Assembly: GCA_963931925.1 (NCBI GenBank)
Contig: OZ007569.1
Coordinates: 71,730,618-71,794,617 of the forward strand
Source: Onchidella celtica
Lineage: Eukaryota > Mollusca > Gastropoda > Systellommatophora > Onchidiidae
DNA: 64,000 bases
Reading direction: 5' to 3'
In this document: piece by piece, positions 55,657-64,000 of the stretch
Layout of the letters: the number at the start of each line of letters is the position of its first letter
Numbering within the stretch: the first letter of the stretch is position 1
Notes under the pieces: model-generated
Told to the model about the DNA's origin: nothing
The model's input: the letters and a program-made list of their open reading frames with translations, nothing else
The model's database searches: none
Made by a program: the position numbers and the translations under genes

Positions 55657-57935
55657 GGGAAATTGATACTAACCTATTCATCCATGGAAGCCGCTCTGAG
55701 CGGTTCATACGGGACAAAACGTAGTTCAGAGACACATGGAAATATTCTTTGTTAAAGTTGCAATTATTTTTGGCTTTAATTAGTATTAATTATCTCACCC
55801 TTTCTCATAGCTTTTTGTACTGATAGCCCACTTCAGTAAACTGGCTGGAAGGAAGTCGGTTTGACACGTATTTTTAGGCTATATTTGATTTCCCGGGAAA
55901 GAATGAGGGCAACTGGAGAAAGAAAGTAGGGAGACTTGTAGTACTATTTTGATGTATGTATTGCATGAATGAAGGAAAGGCAGGACGAAAACCTGGCATG
56001 TTTAGGTCCAACTTGCCACGGATTCAGGTGTTCTGGTCAGATGACCGCTATGTAACGTTTGTCTGTCCGTCTGTCACCCAAGCTTTTTCTGCTGAGCCGT
56101 GGCAAAGCATTTTCAACAGAGTGTTTGCTCTACAGTACGACAAATCGATAGTTTAGCATACAGGCGCGAGCCGCCCCGCGTGCTTGGCTAAAGCTTTGCT
56201 GTTTACTAGTAGATGTTTTCTCTCTCCCCCGTGTTGATTTTAGTCACAGCGGGCATGGCGGGCTTGGTCCTGTTGAGTACGAACGAAAGCAGACTTTTTG
56301 GTTTTCACCGTCTGAAATGTCAATAATCTCACAGTTTCCTCATATATGTGAGTTCTCGTGTTGTGGTGGGAATGTCAGCAGACAAAAAGGCCACTTAAGC
56401 CGTGGGACAACTGCTAGTTTTTACCTATCACGGTCCGGCGGGCCGTGGATAAAGTTCGAACTCTTGAGATTTGGATGTCTCGGCTGAGCCACTCTCTCTC
56501 AAGCGTACAGCTAGTGTTGGCCGCAAGACGTCCGCGCGACGCGAGGTTGGCGTGTCGCAATCGCGCGGTGTGACGGTCGGCGTTTGTTTTCAAAAGAGAC
56601 CAAAGCAAAAATGGTTCATATTATTTTTAGCTAAGAAAATGTAGGTGAATCGTGAAATTAGACCTTTTTCAGTATTGACGTGGGATGTGCTCGTGTGACA
56701 CTGGACCTTTTACATCACGGTAAGAGTTTACTTTAGGGCCGTTCAGCCTTGTGACATCCTAGCGAGATCTGTTTACATCTGTTCTACTTGTGCCTTTTCT
56801 TTTTCCGCTTGGATTTAGAGCTATCTGTGGTGTGTGACAGCGCGTGAACTCTTTATTGCACATCTGATGGTGCCTTCTTGTGCAGCACTTTGAAATACGA
56901 CCCTGCCAGTTTACCTGGGACCCAGTGCAGCTATTTTACTGATGTTTGTCCTTTAAAGTTTTCTACACCCTTACACTCGAAATCTTGATATGTCCAGTAT
57001 CTTCATTGCGTGCTCTGAATTAGCCTAGTCCTGATCATATTATCATGTCCACTGCTGAAGGCCTACCGGCCATTGCATCATCGTAGTATCACCTGTTGTC
57101 TTCCGATTACCAGAGAAGCATTAGTAGTATTACTATTAGAATCTAGTACACACTGTGCTGTGTTCGGTAGTCATTCTATAGTTGATTACTTCACCAGTTC
57201 AAGTGTTTTAGATCATCGATCAGGTACAGTAAACGGGTCCATTCAAGTATCGGCTACTTGCAAAGATGACTGGGATGAATATTGCCCGTGGCTCTGACTG
57301 ATGAATGTCTCCGTCCTGGATCACGCTGTCTAAATCCTGCTGATCTCGCCATTCATTTAATTTAGCCACATCCTGGACTTTGGTGAACACACCGATTTTT
57401 TATCGATCCTTAGCTGACACACCTGTGTGCTCGCGTGTGTGTCATCTTATCTGTTCCTTTGCTGTGTGGAGTATCAGTTTCATTTTAACCACAACGCCAA
57501 TCTTCTGACAGGAGACAGGGTAAGTCCTACATTGTACAGTTGTTAACCGCGTCTTTATATTTTTAACGTCCTATTTGAAAGCTTAGAGAAAGTAAGGAAA
57601 AAAAAATATATAAAATGAACTTGAAACTGAGATGAGAAACTTTAAATTTGAAGGCTTATTAAGAAATTGTTTGAAACTTGAATCATTCTGTCATTAAAGC
57701 AAGTTCAATGAATGTTATGGGTTTAATTAATAAAACAGTAAATATGAGTTAGGGCTATCTCAGACCAATTGAAGATAACTGTATATCGTTGTGATCTCAT
57801 CGTCACCTGGTCAATACAAAATGACCGGCCTTGAGACTGTAGTAGAGACACATCTTTGGTTTCGGTGTAACTGTGATAATTAGCGTGTATAACGCTCAAA
57901 TCCGCAAAATAATAATGATGTGCCATAAGGCGCTG
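55657..57935. other. No recognised gene; CpG-rich patch at 56425-56590
   Basis: The CpG-rich patch contains, on the minus strand, TGGCTCAGCCGAGA and GAGTTCGAACTT, faintly tRNA-box-like but only 28 bp apart. AGGGTAAGTCC at 57518 would make a good splice donor, but no coding exon ends there. Confidence 0.4.
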
Positions 57936-57939
57936 AAAC

Positions 57940-58384
57940 ATAAGATAAGATAAGATAAGATAAGATAAATTTTATTCGTCCTTGTACAAGGAAATTTGTT
58001 TTGATCATTGAATACATAACAATACAGTTACAGAAACAGAAAGTATGATATATAGCGCGCACACACACATATATATACACACACTAATAAATAAACAAAA
58101 TTAACAGTGCACACAATATGCTTCCCTAACTAAAACACATTGACCTGACACGCAGGACACAATTCAACTGTGCACAGATTACGATCAAGATGACGACATT
58201 ATTGTAACATCCTAGTTGATGATGGAATAAACGATTTAAAGTAGCGCTCAGTTTTAGTTTTCTTTGACAACAGCCTTAAACTTCTTACAGATCTTATATA
58301 TTCTTTGTTCAGGGGATGTTGGGGGTCATTTATAATAATATTAGCTTTTTTAATACAAGCACCAGTGTACAGCTCATCAAAATA
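57940..58384 (-). mobile_element. LINE C-terminus, 3' UTR and (TTATC)n tail
   Basis: The minus-strand frame 58384-58199 reads YFDELYTGACIKKANIIIND, then PQHPLNKEYIRSVRSLRLLS, then KKTKTERYFKSFIPSSTRML, Q, stop. (L)YE..C.(I)KKA..I(I).D..HPL...(F/Y)......R.R......R...SF(I/V)P..(I/T)R(L/M)L is a standard LINE polyprotein end. The 3' UTR ends AATTTCCTTGTACAAGGACG, AATAAAATTT and (ATCTT)n at 57941-57968. This is a fifth distinct LINE type in the window. Confidence 0.87.
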
Positions 58385-58404
58385 TGGCAGATCAATGAGA
58401 TCAA

Positions 58405-58515
58405 TTCATCATGCTCTCACTCACACACATTAACAAACATTGGATCTACTCTCATCCTCAAACCTCTGAGACCGAAAGGGACATCATCCAGTTTCAAAGA
58501 AAACGGTTCTAAACG
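58405..58515 (+). repeat. Interspersed repeat R, copy 2 (inverted relative to copy 1)
   Basis: CACACACATTAACAAACATT, CTCTCATCCTCAAACCTCTG and AGACCGAAAGGGACATCATC. It adjoins the 5' truncation of the LINE. Confidence 0.75.
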
Positions 58516-59310
58516 ATACAGTTTTGAGTCTTGTTTTAAATGTGCTGATGTTCCCACTTTTCTTAATGTCAAAGCTGATGTTGGTAGTTCCACACTTTGG
58601 GTGTCTGTGTGGTAACTGTTGGCTGTACGCACAAGTATCGGTCTATGATATGCTAGTGACTAAGTTGGTGAAGTTGTGCAGTCCCACTGTTACTCTCGAC
58701 AGACCAGTTGAAAACATGATCTACGTAGTTGCACATCTGAATGAGGCGGATGTCGGTACGGTATTTGTGGAGATCGATTTCAACAATAAATGTCAGAAAT
58801 GGTCGAGTTTAGGGGCGTGGATGGGGCCAGAAAAGGAAATGGGGGGGGGGGGGGAGGAGGCGGGAGGACGGTGGAGTGAGAGAAGGAAAAAAAGACCGGG
58901 GGAGACTAGAGAGAGCTAGAGAATGGTGCCATGGTTATCGGGGGGGGGGGGGGAGAGAAGAGCTGGGGGAACAGAAAAGTGTGGCCGAGAGAGAATGATG
59001 TTGTGGGTATTAAGCAGCAAATTTTTTGTTGTCGTTGCTGTCACAAATGCTTGTAGATTGATGAATGATATCAGGATGGTATAAGACTAGATGGTACAGT
59101 TGTGGTTTGTGCGTGTTGGGAAAGAGAGAGAGAGAGAGATGTTGGGCTGATATGAAAGTGGTAACGTTTCGGGATTAACCCTTTTCGTGCCAAGACCGGA
59201 AAATTATGATTTCATATCATTCATTGTCACTCTTAGATAGGATTATTGCAGTCTTTTCAAATCCTGGCTGTGATGCTGAAATAATGAAATATTTAACTTT
59301 AAAAAAAAAA
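58516..59310. other. No recognised gene; poly-G tracts
   Basis: Poly-G at about 58838 and 58940 and (GA)n at about 59124. ATTAACCCTTTTCGTGCC at 59174 looks like one piggyBac-type end without a partner. Confidence 0.4.
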
Positions 59311-59446
59311 ACAGTTTGCTTTTCACCTTGCAGGCCACATTACCATGAAAACATTATTTTGTGACATGGACCCACAGTCCGTCTTGTCCTTTCTGAAAGG
59401 AGCTAAGATCTACGGCTTGATTTAAATGTCTATACACATTTACAAA
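59311..59446 (+). mobile_element. LINE tail, same family as 27262-27965
   Basis: ITMKTLFCDMDPQSVLSFLK, then GAKIYGLI stop at 59425, parallels SMKELFFDMDRQCILSFLKE, SELYKLI at 27675-27754. Only the last 30 codons remain, and the 3' UTR is split by the next element. Confidence 0.75.
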
Positions 59447-59882
59447 CAGGGTTCACACAGGTCCTTAAAAGTCCTTAAAGTCCTTCATTTTCATAAAAGA
59501 AAAAATAAGTACTCAAAAAGTACTTAAATTCTAACAATGATGTCAAAGTCCTTAAAATTTGTGTTTCATTTGAAACACTTCAGATTCAAATCTTCTAACT
59601 GCACTCTGGATAATTAGTACTTTGAAATAACTGAACTTTTCACAGTGAATTTACTAAGTTTGGACTCTGGATACAGAAACATTCCGTTTCGATGAGTGCT
59701 GCGCACCACTTGTATTGTTGTAATATTTCTTGCGCAGAGGTACACGTACTTGATTTTTTAGTGCTGCATAGCGTAGACGTAATATTTCTTGGTCACGGGC
59801 ACACAGGTCCTTAATTAATTTGTTTACTGTGAGTCCTTAGGTAGTCCTTAAAATTAGTTTTCAAGACTTTGTATGAACCCTG
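59447..59882. mobile_element. MITE with CAGGGTTCA termini
   Basis: CAGGGTTCACACAGGTCCTT at the left. The right end on the minus strand is CAGGGTTCATACAAAGTCTT. AAGTCCTTAAA phrases recur inside both ends. The 436-bp element interrupts a LINE 3' UTR. No clear target duplication. Superfamily unassigned. Confidence 0.65.
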
Positions 59883-60349
59883 TACTAAACACTTTTCAGA
59901 TTTATACAAAACAAATTTTGGGGAACATCACCAGTGCAATAATACATTTTATGCGAAACTATTTAATTGTATTTGTGAAATTTGAATTGCTGGAACTGTG
60001 AATACCAAACATGAATAAAGCACCCTACCGTGACGGGCGAAGGGGGGCCAGCGACTTGTGTAAGATTTGCTTTGGGTGTTTACGGCCTTTTTCTATAGCA
60101 GCACTACACTAGGCAGGTAGAGTAGAAAGCAGCTGCTGATACTGAGATTTCAAAGGTAACCGGATGTAATGTCGTATACAATCGTATCATGCTTTCTATC
60201 TGCAGATCTTCCGTCCCCTCAATGCTGATGGTTTGACCTTTAACCTGCTAGCAGTGGATAATCGTAAATTGCTAGTTTTATCATTTGAGTGTGGGTTTTA
60301 CGGCGCGTAAAGACATTTGGCGGTGCCCCCGCACTCGATTGTTCCTTCA
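59883..60349. other. LINE 3' UTR remainder and unassigned sequence
   Basis: TACTAAACACTTTTCAGATT after the MITE may continue the LINE 3' UTR. Nothing else recognised. Confidence 0.35.
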
Positions 60350-60460
60350 GTCTCCATTTTGTGGAGACCAAGAGAATTTGTCAGTCGTCCAAAATTATAA
60401 CCCAGACAGAAAGTAGAGCGCATGTTACTCTATAAAATGATTAAAAAACGAATTTGACCT
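60350..60460 (-). repeat. Interspersed repeat U, copy 3
   Basis: The minus strand reads TAGGTCAAATTC, TCTACTTTCTGTCTGGGTTA, TAATTTTGGACGAC, and then GGTCTCCACAAAATGGA. Confidence 0.7.
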
Positions 60461-60924
60461 AAATGGACGGTGTGCATGCCCGTCCTCGCCCTCCTTTTCT
60501 CTCTGTCTCTCTCAGTGGTGGCAGCCTCACCTTCTTGCTGGCTTACGTAACGGAATTTAAGGGGGGGGGGGGGGAGGGTTTGACAATACAGGAAACGTGT
60601 TTGCTTGAGGTTTTATTATCAGGAAAATGTGGCGTCAGTTCAGCGCAAGAAGTGATTATCTCCATGTCCACAAAGAAGGACATCAACATCGCCTCTCCAA
60701 CTTGCGCTGAATTGATGATGGCAAAGGCTGGTATTGACACAGGACTTTATTTTTAGTTGAGGAGGAGGGAGGGGGGGGGGGTGTACCTGGCAAAGTAGGT
60801 CATGTTGTTGCTGTTGTTTTTGGATGTGTTTGCTTTGTCTGGCTGTCTTCCTTTCTTCTTTCTCACCTTCACCCTTGGGGCTTTTCCTGTACCTGCCCCG
60901 CTCTTGCTGAACCTGTGGAACAGC

Positions 60925-61055
60925 GGGTGGTTGGTGGGCTCGTATGGTAGGGCCTCCTTCTGTCCTATAGTTGTGCTATACCCTGTCTGTTGTCTTGCTT
61001 TTTTCTACCACATTGTGAAGGATATCGTGTCGACGTGATTTCTACAAATTCAGAG
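60925..61055 (+). repeat. Repeat X copy
   Basis: GGTTGGTGGGCTCGTATGGT, CTATACCCTGTCTGTTGTCT, CCACATTGTG, ATATCGTGTCGACGTG and ACAAATTCAGAG. Confidence 0.75.
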
Positions 61056-61458
61056 CCAATCCTGTATAGTATTTTTGGCCTTTGCCAGAATAGTGGCCAG
61101 GTGATAATAGATGAAATTGACAGTGACAAACTTGAGACTGTGTACATGTATTAAAAGGATAAGTCAGACCGTGTCCTCGTTCAAACTTTTGCGTGATTCA
61201 CAGTCCTAACGTAATCGTCTTCTGTCTATGCAAACACGACAGCGCGAGTTCTGAGCCCAGCGAAATAAATACAGGTGCATGTACGTGCATACCCAGCAGG
61301 TCCGGATTAGGTCAAAGTGAAAGAGGTGAAACGCCGTGAACTGTGACACTAACGTGCCTCTCTTCCTCCTCCCAGCCCCTTAGCCACCGTCATCCACCCA
61401 CACACACACACACACGGACAGGTAACCTGATTATGATTTTTTTTAAAAATCTAGTCAT

Positions 61459-61770
61459 GTTCGAAGGTACCGACCAGACTTACATAAATAAGGTCATTTT
61501 TGCATAACATGACTGAGCAGCTGGCAGATGGTACAATAAAAATTATATCTCCATTTAGACGCACTGATCCTTACAGCGTATCCTGGAGCGAATTCGAGCG
61601 CGTCCTTTCATTGCCAGTATAATTATGCAGTTTTAAATTTCAGGCTGCACCCTCGGCCTAAAGACCTATATCCATGACGTTAAAACCCTCTGGGTTTTTG
61701 AAAGCTACAACTCTGAACATTAGCGACCAGCAGGGAAATTGGCAGTTTGTGAATGTATACGTAGTATTTA
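61459..61770 (+). repeat. Interspersed repeat V, copy 2
   Basis: Direct-orientation partner of 51943-52230, including the same start GGTACCG-CCAGACTT and the same end AACATTAGCGACCAGCAGG. Confidence 0.8.
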
Positions 61771-64000
61771 TATTCACCGCCACGTTTACATACAACGGGA
61801 GAAGGGTAGACTCATTCATAAGGAGACAGACACAGACGCAAACGCGCACACACACACGAGCAAAATACACACACACACACAGATCTTTCTTTTTTAAAAA
61901 ACAAAAAGCATGTCTACCCCTAGAACAGGCAGTATCACCACGACATGGAATGGCTTTGTCCTCGCCATGAGACTCGGGTATTTAACACACGGACTACCTA
62001 GGGTGGGAACAATTATTTTATGCAGGAAAACCCTCGGGCCGGGAGCGCCGCCGGTGAGTGGTTTTTTTTCTTTGTCAACTGCAAGCGGAGATCAATGAAG
62101 CTTTGAGCTGCTCATCAGATCAGCATTGCATAAACCTAGCGTTGTAGTGTTTGATTGTTCTACAACTTCACTGGTTTCCTCTGGGTGCTGGGTTGTTTGA
62201 GCTGACGTCACAGATCTTTCTGCTCCGACCAAACTTTGAATTTTATCTGGTCTTTGGTGAGAAGTTCCAAGGTCATTTGTTCCGTTCTTCTAAGAGTTTT
62301 AATTCTTCTTTTTGACCCACAGCTAATCCTGGCGAGTGTCCTGGGCCTGCCCCCGGACCCCGAAAACCCCATCTTTGCAAGTGCGTGCGTATGCTCAGCT
62401 TCCGTGCACTGGGTTGGGGATTCGCAAGTTCGGATTAAATAAGTGAAAGAGATCAGTTGAAGACGTGAAGGCAGGGAAAAATCCTGATGTTCATTCATTA
62501 GTTTATACTGTAATTATAGGTTACATTGACATGTCCTAAGGGTTGCTTGTGAGTATGTGTGGGCGTATAATGATTAAGTGTTTATGTACGTGTGTGTATG
62601 GTGTACAGGGATGAGTGAGTGATGCTGAGGATGTGAGTGTGTGGACTGCAGAACTGCAACGTGAAAAAGTTTGGGTTATCGATCTAGCCCACGTCAAATG
62701 AGTGGGATAGTTTGTCCGTAATGAATGCTGCATGGCTGACTAGACACACAATTGCCCGGGCAACTGATGAATGGCCGGGCGAACAGAACAAATCCATCTC
62801 GATACTGCTGCTGTTAATCATGATGTCATAACGCAGTGCTTCAACTTCGAGCAACTTCATCCTTCAGGACAAAGACATTAGCATAGCGTGCGCTTTCACT
62901 GCATGATTCATACTAGTTTACGGAAAACTGAGTAGACACGCTGAGTAGATGCTGTGAAAATTGTGGGTTCTTTCTAAACGATAACTGCTCAAAGTCCGAA
63001 GAATTGTATCGTATATAATGGCTGGAATGGAGACAAAAAGACAGCGAGTAGGCGAAGTGAAACCGTGTCCAGAGCAAATAACTGTCTTTTATTTAAGTGA
63101 TTTCGTTTGGCTGTCCCAACAGAATCTTCTTTGCTAGATTTTGTTCAGCGTGGACGCGTCCACGTAATTTTATGGTAAACAATTGAGGCAAGGCAGTACA
63201 CCAGGTTTTCACCATATTTGGTTACATAGTCATGAAGTTAAAGATGCTTACAATGTTTCCCCTCTAGCTCCACCAAGGTATGAGATGTCAGGGTAAACCA
63301 CTGGAAAAACGATGTAAAATGAAATAATTTTTGTTGACCAAAATACCGATAACTGGATCTGAAAGTCAGTGATCAGAGATTTAGTATTGACTGACGTCAG
63401 CCTTTGTCTATGTGATGAAATTCTTTAACTTCTCAAACTTTTACTGACGCCCTGTAAACTTCCAAACCCAGTCCTTCATCTACAGCCAAAGTTTAAGGTA
63501 ATTCGCCGCTAGCGATAGTTTCATTGCCTTTCAAGTTAAAAACTCGGGAATTTTACAGACCAAGACTTATGATGTTTGTTGATTTGGATCAGACGAACAA
63601 TACGAGCTCGAACTGTCCTTATCGAAGCACCCGAAACACAGACTACCGAGACGGATCATTCCTTCTTTCACTATATGTTCACAGCTTGTGCGCGTATAAA
63701 CACGGTGAGCACTACTCACAGAGCTCTGTGGTACTAGTCTTTGTCATTTACTGAGAAGGGGGTGTGGTGCGAATTGTTGCATTGTTGACATGGATGGTAC
63801 GCGCATAAGCCGGCGGATGGAAAAATGATGAATTGGTCCGTCTCGATATCCTGTGTCTCTGGAAGCACGACCAAAGTTGAAGAGCTAAGGCCTGAGCAAT
63901 GTCATTGTCAGACGTCACCCGCGCTGGCCACTTTGTTGGGTTAGTGACCGTCTCACCTGTCCGGGCATGCTGTCGGTGTAATTATCTGTTCGCTGATTAG
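61771..64000. other. No confirmed gene; one possible short exon at 62324-62379
   Basis: Contains (CA)n at 61845-61882. CCCACAG precedes and GTGCGT follows the GC-rich interval 62324-62379, whose open frame reads LILASVLGLPPDPENPIF. I cannot relate it to the spectrin-repeat gene, so it is noted only as a candidate. Remaining frames show nothing. Confidence 0.3.

Noticed and set aside
56425-56590. tRNA-like boxes in a CpG-rich patch
   Set aside because: A- and B-like boxes are only 28 bp apart and no cloverleaf can be drawn.
59174-59215. Single TTAACCCTTTTCGTGCC suggesting another piggyBac end
   Set aside because: No inverted partner with TTAA was found nearby, and the motif is short enough to occur by chance.

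Overview
This window reads as a piece of a repeat-rich animal genome and consists almost entirely of intron and transposable-element debris. The only host protein-coding sequence I can support is two short exons on the + strand (28060-28258 and 33310-33434). They are joined in phase across a 5 kb GT-AG intron and encode spectrin-repeat helices of a large spectrin-superfamily protein (dystrophin/utrophin-like or nesprin-like; I cannot decide). No start, stop, promoter, rRNA or intact tRNA gene is visible. The many short open frames elsewhere lie in low-complexity DNA or repeats. The mix of LINE families, the abundant (CT)n tracts and more than 40 poly-G/poly-C runs fit a mollusc, perhaps a gastropod. 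That assignment is inference, not read from a marker gene.

Layout. 0-5 kb: LINE 3' end, two 100-bp MITEs (family W), and a 359-bp hAT-like element with an exact 8-bp target duplication. 5-11 kb: mostly unassigned sequence with (CT)n. 11.09-12.26 kb: a piggyBac-type element with TTAA duplications, a transposase-like N-terminus and an expanded 26-bp minisatellite. 12.94-13.74 kb: a 795-bp TIR element with TTAT duplications. 16-21 kb: copies of unnamed families U, Y and X, with X in a local tandem array. 21.23-21.62 kb: a THAP-encoding, ISL2EU-like element inserted into an X copy with an AT duplication. 21.7-24.7 kb: two LINE reverse-transcriptase tails and three W MITEs. 27.3-28.0 kb: an RNase H-bearing LINE tail that ends about 100 bp before the first host exon. 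28-33 kb: the intron between the two host exons. 35-36 kb: a LINE tail with (GAA)n, then element Z1. 37-47 kb: hAT-like elements, LINE tails and an LTR-like block. 48.2-48.8 kb: a 20-bp satellite with an 80-bp higher-order period. 50.5-62 kb: Z2, two copies of repeat V, a near-perfect PIF/Harbinger-type MITE, two more LINE tails and a CAGGGTTC-ended MITE.

How it fits together. The host gene appears to be a very long gene whose introns have been filled by several generations of elements. Nested insertions (hAT-like in repeat S, W in Y, THAP element in X) give a relative order, and related uninterrupted copies inside the same window support the called boundaries. Two patterns stand out. Every recognised copy of family X lies on the gene's sense strand and carries polypyrimidine-AG, with one copy ending just before the acceptor of the second exon. 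MITE families W and Z have different termini but share an internal core.
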